This document shows positions 27,243 through 34,945 of a stretch of 64,000 nucleotides of DNA, in pieces. The DNA comes from Planctomycetota bacterium (GTDB lineage Bacteria > Planctomycetota > UBA1135 > GCA-002686595), in assembly GCA_012959525.1 (NCBI GenBank), contig DUDB01000020.1:4991-68990 (forward strand), read 5' to 3'. Below the pieces are notes generated by a model that saw only the letters and a list, made by a program, of their open reading frames with translations, had not been told where the DNA came from and did not search any database. Made by a program: the position numbers and the translations under genes. Each line of letters begins with the position of its first letter. The stretch's first letter is position 1.

Positions 27243-27828
27243 GACCGGCCTCACCCGCGTCGTGGAGCTCCGCATAGAGGAAGGCGCGCGCGTAGATCCA
27301 CCAACGCTCTGCCGTGGCGCGGGATACGCCCAGGGTGTCGGCCGATTCCTCGTAGGTCAGTCCGGCGAAGAAGCGCAGCTCAACGAGGTGAGCCTTCTGC
27401 GGGGACTCTGCAGCCAGCTTTGCCAGGGCCTCGTCGAGCGCCAGTATGTCCAGGTCGGGCGGGTTCCAGGGCGGGTCGATGAAAGCCAGATCCAGGGGCG
27501 CCTGGCCCTCGCCACGCTTCAGGCGCTTGTGGGCCCGAGCCCGGTCCACCAGGACCCGTCGCATGGCCTCAGCGGCGGCTCCGAAGAAGTGGCGCCGGTT
27601 GGAAAACTCTGGCTTGCTCTGTAGCCGGAGCCATGCTTCGTTGACCAGAGCGGTGGGGTTGAGCGTGGGGGCGTGGGCTTCGTGGCTTAGGCGCGAGCGC
27701 GCGAGGCGGTGGAGCTCGCCGTAGACCAACTCCATCAGGCTATCCTCGGCAAGCCGGCCTTCTTGCTTGACGGCCTCGAGCAGGCGCGTGACCTCGCCGC
27801 TCTCCGAATCTGGGGAGTCACGTGGCAT
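27235..27828 (-). CDS. ECF sigma factor, PF07638 (Sigma70_ECF) type
   Basis: From ATG 27828 the protein has 197 residues and the typical sequence of this family: VTRLLEAVKQEGR, SLMELVYGELHRLARSRLS, HAPTLNPTALVNEAWLRL (region 2), FFGAAAEAMRRVLVDRARA, and region 4 with FAGLTYEESADTLGVSRATAERW. Such factors direct RNA polymerase to stress-response promoters and are expanded in Planctomycetota. The start lies one base after the msrB stop (TGA-C-ATG), and the kinase gene overlaps its end. The order msrB - sigma - kinase suggests one operon. The frame extends further upstream to 27945 but only over msrB. Confidence 0.92.
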   Translation of the reverse strand: MPRDSPDSESGEVTRLLEAVKQEGRLAEDSLMELVYGELHRLARSRLSHEAHAPTLNPTALVNEAWLRLQSKPEFSNRRHFFGAAAEAMRRVLVDRARAHKRLKRGEGQAPLDLAFIDPPWNPPDLDILALDEALAKLAAESPQKAHLVELRFFAGLTYEESADTLGVSRATAERWWIYARAFLYAELHDAGEAGHA

Positions 27829-27829
27829 G

Positions 27830-28384
27830 TCAATCCGAGGGGGCATCCTCGACCAAGGAGAGGGATGCGGAGTTGATGCAGTAGCGTAGCCCTGTGGGTT
27901 CTGGCCCATCGGGGAAGACGTGTCCCAGGTGCGCATCGCATTCACGACAGCGCACTTCGATGCGCCGCATGCCTAGGGTCTCGTCCTTGAGTTCGACCAG
28001 TCGGGAGCCTTCAAGTGGCTCGAAAAAACTGGGCCAGCCACAGCCAGATTCAAATTTGGAATTGGAGCGGAAGAGCGGGGCCTTGCAGCAGACGCACTGG
28101 TAGGTGCCCGCTGTCTTGGTGTCCCAGTAGATTCCCGTGAAGGCTCGCTCTGTGCCCGCCTTGCGCGTGACCTCGTACTGCAGGGGACTGAGGACCTCCT
28201 TCCATTCGAGGTCCGTGCGCGTGACCTCTTTAGCAGCGGTCTTATCGTCGTCAACGTCCTGGTCTTGAGCCGATTCCGGATCGGGAGTGGACTCGGGACC
28301 GTGGCATGCCATCAAGCAGCAGGCGAGGAGCCAAGGGGCGAGGGCGTAGAGCAGACCGGTGAGGTGATTCGGGAAGGGATGCAT
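27830..28384 (-). CDS. msrB: Lipoprotein methionine-R-sulfoxide reductase B
   Basis: Residues 1-27 form a lipoprotein signal peptide ([14 protein letters not shown]). The MsrB domain starts near residue 58 ([18 protein letters not shown]) and shows every expected feature: [11 protein letters not shown], the zinc pair CVCC and CREC, the substrate loop [10 protein letters not shown], and the catalytic cysteine in [10 protein letters not shown]. It reduces methionine-R-sulfoxide in proteins. Export with a lipid anchor places it at the periplasmic face, so it would repair oxidised envelope proteins and need a membrane electron donor. It begins nine bases after a TAGAAT box. The sigma factor gene begins one base after its stop. 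Confidence 0.93.
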   Translation of the reverse strand: MHPFPNHLTGLLYALAPWLLACCLMACHGPESTPDPESAQDQDVDDDKTAAKEVTRTDLEWKEVLSPLQYEVTRKAGTERAFTGIYWDTKTAGTYQCVCCKAPLFRSNSKFESGCGWPSFFEPLEGSRLVELKDETLGMRRIEVRCRECDAHLGHVFPDGPEPTGLRYCINSASLSLVEDAPSD

Positions 28385-28393
28385 GGTGTGGCC

Positions 28394-28399
28394 ATTCTA
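28394..28399 (-). promoter_or_regulatory. -10 box TAGAAT, near-leaderless promoter
   Basis: On the minus strand TAGAAT is followed by nine bases and the msrB ATG (28384). A leader of at most two or three bases would result. It should drive the whole msrB - sigma - kinase operon. Confidence 0.55.
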
Positions 28400-28530
28400 G
28401 GGGTTGTGAGTCTGGGTGGGAGCCCATGGCCCCGTGCAGGTGGTGCCCCGGCGGGGGTCCCAGAGGGGGTCGATTGCGAATGTGGGTGCCGGCCTCAATC
28501 CAGGGTGGGGGCCGTGACGACAAGGGGGCC

Positions 28531-29133
28531 ATGACGTGGCGCCCTCATTTACTTGTCTACGCGCTGGTCGTGTTGGCGTTGGTGGGGGTCCCTGCGGATC
28601 GGATAGGTCCTGGGGATCTGTCCAGGTCCCGGGCCGAGCGTGCGCTCACTTCCCTGAGGATCTCGACCTTGGCGCGTGATCTGGAGCGTCTCGAAGGGCA
28701 ATTCAATGCGGACTGCGAGAGGTACCGTGGAGCCCAACTTCCCAACCTCTGTAGTGCTTATGTAGAGGCTCTGGACGGCATCGCGCGGCGGGCAGAGGGG
28801 TTGCGCGGGCAGGGCAATCTGGGTTCCGGGAGTCAGGAGCGGTTGGATCTTTGCGTGGCCCAGCCCCTCCGGTTGGCGCAGCTCAGGCTTGACGAGATCG
28901 AGACCCATACCCTGCGTGTGGGTGAGCTCTTGGAGGTTAAGCGCTCCATGCAGGAGGGGCTCCGGCGAGGTGATGCGACCTCGGCCATGGTGGCGTACAA
29001 GGCCCAGTGCACGGACGGAATCAGTGACTTCAGTCCCGACCTGTTGCTTGACCTTCTGGTCGACCTGGACGAACTGGCGTTTCAGGCCACGAACTTGAGG
29101 CAGTCCGGCTTGCGGGACCATCGTATCTACTGA
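28531..29133 (+). CDS. Secreted helical protein, unknown function
   Basis: ATG 28531 follows AAGGGGG and gives a signal peptide (LLVYALVVLALVGVPA). The mature 175 residues are almost entirely helical with heptad patterns (LARDLERLEGQFNADCERY, LAQLRLDEIETHTLRVGEL) and four Cys that could pair. No family recognised. It diverges from msrB and precedes a convergent membrane protein gene by 32 bases. A longer frame back to 28426 is open but lacks the ribosome binding site. Confidence 0.6.
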   Translation: MTWRPHLLVYALVVLALVGVPADRIGPGDLSRSRAERALTSLRISTLARDLERLEGQFNADCERYRGAQLPNLCSAYVEALDGIARRAEGLRGQGNLGSGSQERLDLCVAQPLRLAQLRLDEIETHTLRVGELLEVKRSMQEGLRRGDATSAMVAYKAQCTDGISDFSPDLLLDLLVDLDELAFQATNLRQSGLRDHRIY

Positions 29134-29165
29134 GGGGGCACAACGAGGGCTTCGGAGCAGAGGGG

Positions 29166-29948
29166 CTAGGCGCTCTCCACTCGTGTTACGCCCAGAAGCC
29201 GCTCGATGGCCTTCATGCGCCTACCGAGGAAGGGGACGTGGTCGATGCGCGCGACAGCCTGCCCTTCGCGGCGAATGACCAGGGTGCCTCCTCCAAAGCT
29301 CAACAGGAATTCGAGAATGTCGGGGACTTCTCGTGTCACTGTGCTGCCCTGGCGTGGAATGCTCTGGTCTCGGCCGAAGGGCTGTACGTAGTGAACGAAC
29401 TCGTTGGACTCCAGGCGCCAGTAGTCCACTCGGGGTTGAATGAGTCCCAAGAGAGAGAAGCCCACCAGTAGACACGACACCATGGCGTAGGCATGGGTTG
29501 AGAGCATGATCTCTAAGCCACCCAGCCATCCGTATGCGGCCGAGAAGAAGGTGATTCCCTTGAGGGAGCCGATCCAGATCCCAAAGCCGGCAAGTGCGAG
29601 GCTGAGGATGGCGATCAGGAACTTCTTCTGGTCGAGATTGGTGACAAGGACGAGCAGATTGAATGCCAAGGCACCCAGTCCCCACCAGCCCAGGGTGGTC
29701 GGGGCGGCCCAGTCCAACCCCTGTAGCCCGGCACACGCCAGGAACGAGATCAGGGTGGGCCAGAAGTAGAGGATCAGCGGGAACGAGGCCAGGCGGACTG
29801 AGTTCGCCCCGGTGTCGTCACGCTTGGGCCAGTAGACGTCCCATGCGGAATCGGTGGAGCGGGTCGTGGGCGGCTCCTGCGGGGTGTCGGGCTTGGGGGC
29901 CGGGTCGGCACTGGCCGGAGAGTTTGAGGCCTGAGGGGTGTCACTCAT
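29166..29948 (-). CDS. Membrane protein with cytoplasmic C-terminal domain, unknown function
   Basis: 260 residues. A Pro/Ala/Ser-rich, disordered N-terminus (1-45) precedes five hydrophobic helices between about 52 and 170. The last 85 residues are soluble (VDYWRLESNEFVHYVQPFG, FGGGTLVIRREGQAVARI), resembling a PH-like beta domain, though I would not insist. CAGGAA upstream of ATG 29948 serves as ribosome binding site. It lies 67 bases downstream of the PRMT-like gene on the same strand and may be co-transcribed with it. Confidence 0.65.
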   Translation of the reverse strand: MSDTPQASNSPASADPAPKPDTPQEPPTTRSTDSAWDVYWPKRDDTGANSVRLASFPLILYFWPTLISFLACAGLQGLDWAAPTTLGWWGLGALAFNLLVLVTNLDQKKFLIAILSLALAGFGIWIGSLKGITFFSAAYGWLGGLEIMLSTHAYAMVSCLLVGFSLLGLIQPRVDYWRLESNEFVHYVQPFGRDQSIPRQGSTVTREVPDILEFLLSFGGGTLVIRREGQAVARIDHVPFLGRRMKAIERLLGVTRVESA

Positions 29949-30015
29949 GGGGTTCCTGGTGCGCGGCAGCGCGGCACAGACTTACTGGGAAACGGAGTAC
30001 GCGCTTTCCGGGTTT

Positions 30016-31056
30016 CTATTCGAAGCTTCCCTCATGGCTGTAGAAGGCACGGTGGAGCTCATCTCCATCTCGCTCGATCCATAGGTCCAGGAAGTAGATC
30101 GGGAGCCTCTGATCGCCATGCTCTTTGGGCGTGGCGCGTAGCTGCACGCGCACCTCGTCCCCTTCCGATACGGCTTGTGGGCGGATGGGGAAGAAGGACT
30201 GGCGCCAATGGGTTTGGGGCACGAAGGGCGATGTGCCCAGGTGGACGTCGGCCCCGAGTCCGACGTCGAACCACCCCCCGAATCCGTGCAGGGTGCCGGA
30301 CCGCTCAATCGTGAAGCCCACCTCGGACTCGAAGAAGAAGTCCGCTGTGCTACTGGTCTTGCAGTCCAACTCCAGGAGCAGTTCCCCTTCGCTCAGCAAG
30401 GAGCTTTGGGGGAGATCGACGGCGCTCGTAATGAGGTTGTGCAGTTCGTGCTCCAGGAGGGGTGAGAAGTCAAGGCCGTAGACGGGCCGTTGCCAGAGGC
30501 CTACGCCCCTCTCTACGTGCAGCTGACTGTCTTCAACGGGCGCCAAGAACAGCCGTACGTCGGCGGGCATCATGATGCCATCGGGCGCAAGGTGGCGATC
30601 ACGCGCGACGTAGACCGAGCGGAACATGCACTCGGCCAGGGCGAAGAACCCCATCCACTCGGAGACTAGGAGGTCCACCTGATGGGGGAGTTGAACGCTC
30701 TCCACTCGATCGCGCAGGAAATGCACCCGGCCGGCCAGGCCATTCGCCTCGGCCAGCTCCCGCGCCACGCCTAGGATGGAGGACTCATCCACAGCCCATA
30801 CCTCTGCCCCGGCGCGTGCGGCGAAGAGGGCCAGAATGCCCGTTCCCGTACCCACGTCCAGGACCCGCATGCCCGGTTCGACCACGGACTCGATCGCACG
30901 CCGGTAGGCGTCCGTCCGTGCGTGATCTGCGATCATGAGGCGGTGCACGCCAGGATCGCCGTAGCTGGCGAAGTACTCACTGTCGGAGTCCATCGGGTCT
31001 TCTGGATCCAGGTCGGCCTGAAGGGAGGCGGGGGCGTTGCTAGCGGAGTTTCGCAT
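30016..31056 (-). CDS. PRMT-like protein arginine methyltransferase homologue
   Basis: 346 residues with the full set of PRMT marks. The N-terminal YFxSY motif is Y28-FAS-Y32, followed by HRLMIADHARTDAYRRAI as in eukaryotic type I PRMTs. The SAM site is LDVGTGTG (66-73) with D90 in VWAVDES. The double-E loop that holds the arginine reads SEWMGFFALAE (E133, E142). The THW loop is present at 282-284 (PQTHWRQSFFP), in the C-terminal beta barrel that PRMTs have and small-molecule methyltransferases lack. All catalytic residues are there, so protein or peptide arginine methylation is the best guess, but no substrate is visible. Its ATG lies six bases after a -10 box. It diverges from a membrane HTH protein across 93 bases. 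Confidence 0.85.
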   Translation of the reverse strand: MRNSASNAPASLQADLDPEDPMDSDSEYFASYGDPGVHRLMIADHARTDAYRRAIESVVEPGMRVLDVGTGTGILALFAARAGAEVWAVDESSILGVARELAEANGLAGRVHFLRDRVESVQLPHQVDLLVSEWMGFFALAECMFRSVYVARDRHLAPDGIMMPADVRLFLAPVEDSQLHVERGVGLWQRPVYGLDFSPLLEHELHNLITSAVDLPQSSLLSEGELLLELDCKTSSTADFFFESEVGFTIERSGTLHGFGGWFDVGLGADVHLGTSPFVPQTHWRQSFFPIRPQAVSEGDEVRVQLRATPKEHGDQRLPIYFLDLWIERDGDELHRAFYSHEGSFE

Positions 31057-31062
31057 GTGCCC

Positions 31063-31068
31063 ATCCTA
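31063..31068 (-). promoter_or_regulatory. -10 box TAGGAT, leaderless promoter
   Basis: On the minus strand TAGGAT is followed by exactly six bases and the ATG (31056) of the PRMT-like gene. It stands back to back with the box at 31138-31143. Confidence 0.6.
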
Positions 31069-31137
31069 CCTCAGGGCTGCCGCGAGGACTCTGCCGCCCG
31101 GTGAGTTTGACTCCTGGGATCGAAGGCCTCGGAGCCG

Positions 31138-31143
31138 TAGAAT
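31138..31143 (+). promoter_or_regulatory. -10 box TAGAAT, leaderless promoter
   Basis: TAGAAT then exactly six bases to the ATG at 31150. TGGGAT lies 17 nt upstream of the box and may be a weak -35. Confidence 0.6.
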
Positions 31144-31149
31144 CCGGCC

Positions 31150-32520
31150 ATGGGGGAACCCCACATCCACGCCCCTGAGCCATCGGATCAGGTTGAAGCG
31201 GAGCGACGCGCGACCCGCGTTCGAAGGGCCCTGGAGGGTCATGCCCCGGCGGAACTGTTGACCGTTGGGGAAGTGGTACGCTTGCTCGGACTCTCTGAGG
31301 CATTGCTCAGGCGCCGGATCAAGTCAGGCCGCCTGCTGCACGAGACGGGTCGCCGGAGTGGACGGGAGGTTCGCCTGATCCGGGTTGTGGACCTCTTGGC
31401 CGTCTTTGGATCACCAGGGAGTGCTGAGACTGAAGGACGCAAGGACGGGTCATCGACTGCTCCAGATCCTCCTATTGCCCATGCCCTTCTGCAGTTGAAG
31501 GCTGAACGTGACGGCCTCCTAGAGCGCTGTGAGGATCTGGACGATCGCCTGGCCCTCTTGGCTTTGGAGCGACAAGATGTCGCGCCGACTGGGTCGCCGA
31601 GCAGGAGCCAATGGTTGGAGTTGGAGTCCGTCGTGGCGAGTCGTTTCGTCTGGTGGCGGCGGCCATCGACCCTGGGATGGATGGCCTCCTTTGTGGCTCT
31701 GTTCTGGCTCTGGAATGGTGCCGATGCTGCTCGCATCCTGGCGCAAGAGCGGGTCGTGGACATTGTCGAAGAACACCGGGCGGTGCGGGGGCAGTTCACG
31801 GGCCAGTTGGCCGAATGGAGAGATGAGGCGCGCGGCACTCAGGTGGTCCTGGCTCAGGAACGTCGTGACGCTGCCCGAGACAGAACGCTGTTCGATGAGC
31901 GGCTTCAGGGTGCCCACGCCCAGGCCGATAGAGCCAGCGCCATGGTGCGTGAGGAGCGCCTACGATTCGAGGGTGACAGGCTAGGCTGGTCCAGCCTATT
32001 GGAGGACACCCAGCAAACTCTGGGCTTGCGAGATGCGGCCTGGCGGGCCGCCGTGGCAAGCAACGAGGACCAGCAGGCGGTCTTCCGGAGCGAGCTGGCC
32101 GCGCGTGATGCCGACCTGCGGGAGGAGCGCGAGCGCAGTGCGAGAGGGGATCTGCTGCGCCGGGAGGTGGAGGCCCAGGACCAGGTGAAGCGGGCTGAGT
32201 TGATCGAGGCCCTCGAGGGGCAGATCGGCGCTGCCCAGGCGCAGTCTTCTCAGTTCAAAGGGGAGTTGGACCGCATGGGGGCCCTAGCGGATCAACAGGA
32301 AGCGCGCATCACGGAGGGGCTGGGGCGGATGGAGCGCATGCAGGCTGAGCATGACGCACGATTACAGGAGGCGGAGGCCAGGGACCGGCTTCAAATGCAG
32401 CTAGGGGAGCTCGGCCATTGGCTCGTTCTGTGGGCACCGCGCTTGCGCATGGGGGCCCTTTTGGGGGCACGCGCGTCTGACTCCGTCCGGCGCGCGGATG
32501 ACCATGAGGACCCGAGGTGA
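31150..32520 (+). CDS. Membrane-anchored excisionase/MerR-like HTH protein with long coiled coil
   Basis: 456 residues in an unusual order. Residues 36-85 look like a small winged helix of the excisionase/MerR kind (LLTVGEVVRLLGLSEALLRR, then RLIRVVDLLAVF). A short coiled coil (112-142) leads to one transmembrane helix at 173-192 (TLGWMASFVALFWLWNGA). The C-terminal 230 residues are nearly continuous coiled coil, very rich in Glu, Arg, Gln and Ala. With the N-terminus inside, a DNA-binding domain would face the cytoplasm and the coiled coil the periplasm, a ToxR-like plan with a different HTH. The gene at 37770 has the same N-terminal domain and anchor. Whether it binds DNA or serves as a protein-binding fold is unknown. 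Confidence 0.7.
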   Translation: MGEPHIHAPEPSDQVEAERRATRVRRALEGHAPAELLTVGEVVRLLGLSEALLRRRIKSGRLLHETGRRSGREVRLIRVVDLLAVFGSPGSAETEGRKDGSSTAPDPPIAHALLQLKAERDGLLERCEDLDDRLALLALERQDVAPTGSPSRSQWLELESVVASRFVWWRRPSTLGWMASFVALFWLWNGADAARILAQERVVDIVEEHRAVRGQFTGQLAEWRDEARGTQVVLAQERRDAARDRTLFDERLQGAHAQADRASAMVREERLRFEGDRLGWSSLLEDTQQTLGLRDAAWRAAVASNEDQQAVFRSELAARDADLREERERSARGDLLRREVEAQDQVKRAELIEALEGQIGAAQAQSSQFKGELDRMGALADQQEARITEGLGRMERMQAEHDARLQEAEARDRLQMQLGELGHWLVLWAPRLRMGALLGARASDSVRRADDHEDPR

Positions 32521-32939
32521 TCTACGCGCTGCTCGCTGACCTTCTGACCGCTTTCCATTTGGGCATTGTGCTGTTCGTGCTGCTAGGCCAGGTGGCAATC
32601 TTGACGGGTATCCTCCGCGGTTGGCGGTGGATCGAGGGAGCGCTGTTCCGATGGAGTCACGTGGGGTTGATGGTCTTCATCGCGGCACAAGGGGCATTGG
32701 GCCGGGTCTGTCCCTTGACTACCTGGGAGTACGACCTTCGAGTGGCTGCCGGCGAGGAGGGCCGCAGCGGGACCTTTGTCGGCCGCCTCATGCGCGACTT
32801 TCTCTTTGTCGAGCCGGAGAATGTGTCACAGGCGGAGTTGAACCGCTACTACGTGGCATTTGCTGCGTTGGTCGTGCTCTGCCTGTGGGTTGTGCCGCCG
32901 CGTCGGCGTCGGCTACAGGATCACAGGAACTCGACGTAG
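32517..32939 (+). CDS. DUF2784-family membrane protein
   Basis: 140 residues with four helices. The first reads LLADLLTAFHLGIVLFVLLGQ, the typical start of DUF2784; ALGRVCPLTTWEYDLR after the third helix carries the CPLT(P/T)xE motif of the family. The function is not known. GTG start overlaps the upstream stop (GTGA), so it is co-translated with the HTH protein. Its last 19 bases overlap the end of the convergent VWA gene. Confidence 0.85.
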   Translation: MIYALLADLLTAFHLGIVLFVLLGQVAILTGILRGWRWIEGALFRWSHVGLMVFIAAQGALGRVCPLTTWEYDLRVAAGEEGRSGTFVGRLMRDFLFVEPENVSQAELNRYYVAFAALVVLCLWVVPPRRRRLQDHRNST

Positions 32940-34774
32940 GTTCCACCCGACGCTTCGGCCAGCCCCTTCATAAAGGGAGAGCTCTTCCCGATGGAGATGC
33001 AGTGGATGCGGACCTTGCGCGTCTCGTTCATGCGAAGAACGCGGTCATGAATTTGGGCCGTGTCGACGAGCTCCCCGACGCTGGGGTCGCCATCCGAGAG
33101 TAGGTAGAGGGTGTCGACATCGGGATCGTCAAAGGCTGCCATGAGAGCGCCGAATACGTTTGTCCCCCCTCCTGCTCCGTGACGATTGGTGAACTCGAGG
33201 GCCTCCTCAAGTGCCGCCGCGTCCATGGGGATCAGTTCGTCCTGCCAGGCGCTGACACCCGACGAGAAGAACACCAGATTGAACAGGACGCCGGGCGAGA
33301 GGCCCTCCAATACCCGCGAGATTTCTTCCTTGGCTATGGTCAGTCGGGTGGCCCGTCCGCCCCCCTCAGTATCCCCATCGCGCCGGTTTGCCATTGCGGA
33401 CATGGAGCCCGAGGTGTCAACGATGAAGGCCAGACGGTCGCTGAGGATGCCCAGGCCGTAGAACGTGACCTGCGTGACAGAGGCCTCCTTGCGCTCCTCG
33501 CGCGCCATCTCCGCTGCCAGAGCGGCCTCGTATGGGGGGAGGGCGTAATCGGAATCCTGGTCCTCCCACCACATGCGCCAGCGAGCGGTGGTGGTGCCGT
33601 TGTCCAGTCCCGTCATGAGCCTCAATACGCGCGAGAGGTCGTCCTGTAATCGGCGCGTTTCCAGGTCGAGGCGTTCGATCAGGAGGGGTAGCGATGAGCT
33701 CTGGCGCAGGGTTCGCACCTGTTGCATGGCTTCAAACCGGACCCTCCAACTCTTGTCGCTAAGGAGTTCGTGCAGGACGGTAATGGCCTCGGGCGTGCGT
33801 ATTTCCAGGAAGCCTACCGCGGCCCCCATGCGCTCCTCCGGTCGGCTTGAAGCGGCCATTTCCAGCAATTTGAGCATCCAGCGGGGGTCGGCGCGATTGA
33901 GGCGGCAGAGCGCGACGACGGCCGCCCTTAACTCCCCGGCATCGATCGCGTTCAAGTGTTGCTCCAACTTGGAGAGGTGTGACTTGTCGCCACGTCGACC
34001 GATGACGCGGATGGCATCGGTGCGGATGGCTGCCGAGCTGTCCTTCAGGGCCATGATGAGCGCTTTTTCTACTGCAGGCTCCGTCCGCTCGGAGATCAGT
34101 CGGAGGAGCATCTGCTTCCAGAGTTGTGGTGTGGCATCATCTGTGAGCCGGTCGCAGAGTATTTTGGTGCAGCTGGTTCCCGTGCACTTGCTCAAGGCTG
34201 TCTGAATGGTTTTCTCTTGGCCCGAGGTCCGCAGGTTGCCGTGGGCGAGAATCATGCCGGCTTCCTTGGCCCCGCCTCGCTCGCCGAGCATGGGGATCAG
34301 GGTCTGGAAGGCGATGACGGCCACCTCCTCCTCTCGCTTCAGTTGCGTTCTGAAGAGGCTCTCAAGTTCTTTGGCGGCTTTGTCACCGAAGCGGACAAGC
34401 GCCCGGACGGCTGCGCGCTTGTTGGCTGGGCGACGATGCTTCTGGGCGTGGAGGTGCAGAAACTTGATGCTCTTGCCTTCCAACGTGCGATGGCCGTTGT
34501 AGGCGAGGAAAGCTCCGTAGGCGCTCCCCAGCACGTACTCGGTACGAAGGGTGTTGATCAGTCCGGATAGAGCACGAAAGGACTCTTCGGTTCCCAGGGA
34601 GGAGATCTGGCTGAAGATGCGCCGATCGACCTTGTCTTCCTTTTCCTTGACCTCGCTCACCAGTGAAGTGAGATCCCGCTTGGCCTCTTGTCCGGGGGTC
34701 GCACCGCGTTGCGTGGCGAACAGTGGAGAGGAGACGGCCAGTCCCAGGCAGATGATGGAGAGGAGGTGACGCAA
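32921..34774 (-). CDS. Secreted VWA-domain protein with HEAT-like repeats
   Basis: 617 residues. TTG start at 34774 gives the signal peptide MRHLLSIICLGLAVSSPLFA. Residues about 50-390 are HEAT/armadillo-type helix pairs (AAVRALVRFGDKAAKEL, RVRFEAMQQVRTL). The C-terminal 200 residues are a von Willebrand factor A domain with a complete metal site: DTSGS, the Thr in GGTNVFGALMAAF and the Asp in LLSDGDPSV. The metal-dependent adhesion site suggests ligand binding by this exported protein. Several proteins of this design occur in planctomycetes with unknown role. The 171-base stretch upstream contains a large hairpin (34871-34910). Confidence 0.88.
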   Translation of the reverse strand: MRHLLSIICLGLAVSSPLFATQRGATPGQEAKRDLTSLVSEVKEKEDKVDRRIFSQISSLGTEESFRALSGLINTLRTEYVLGSAYGAFLAYNGHRTLEGKSIKFLHLHAQKHRRPANKRAAVRALVRFGDKAAKELESLFRTQLKREEEVAVIAFQTLIPMLGERGGAKEAGMILAHGNLRTSGQEKTIQTALSKCTGTSCTKILCDRLTDDATPQLWKQMLLRLISERTEPAVEKALIMALKDSSAAIRTDAIRVIGRRGDKSHLSKLEQHLNAIDAGELRAAVVALCRLNRADPRWMLKLLEMAASSRPEERMGAAVGFLEIRTPEAITVLHELLSDKSWRVRFEAMQQVRTLRQSSSLPLLIERLDLETRRLQDDLSRVLRLMTGLDNGTTTARWRMWWEDQDSDYALPPYEAALAAEMAREERKEASVTQVTFYGLGILSDRLAFIVDTSGSMSAMANRRDGDTEGGGRATRLTIAKEEISRVLEGLSPGVLFNLVFFSSGVSAWQDELIPMDAAALEEALEFTNRHGAGGGTNVFGALMAAFDDPDVDTLYLLSDGDPSVGELVDTAQIHDRVLRMNETRKVRIHCISIGKSSPFMKGLAEASGGTYVEFL

Positions 34775-34870
34775 TATGTGGGTCCGGGCTCAGGTCCTAT
34801 TGTCTAGGACCCTACCCGGGTCCTGTCTCATAGGCCATGAGTTGGGTCGGCATCGGATCGTAGGGTAAAT

Positions 34871-34910
34871 GAAGCAGGGCACGGGACCGCGGAGGTCCGT
34901 GCCCTGCTTC
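34871..34910 (-). terminator. Long hairpin downstream of the secreted protein gene
   Basis: GAAGCAGGGCACGG..ACC (34871-34888) pairs with GGTCCGTGCCCTGCTTC (34894-34910): 17 pairs with one bulged G and a five-base loop. It lies 36 bases after the stop of the minus-strand gene at 34946-35986, and ATTT follows on that strand. A terminator is the simplest reading. Confidence 0.7.
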
Positions 34911-34945
34911 GGGAAGGGGTTAGGTCGCCAGTCTGAGGCTTGCCC

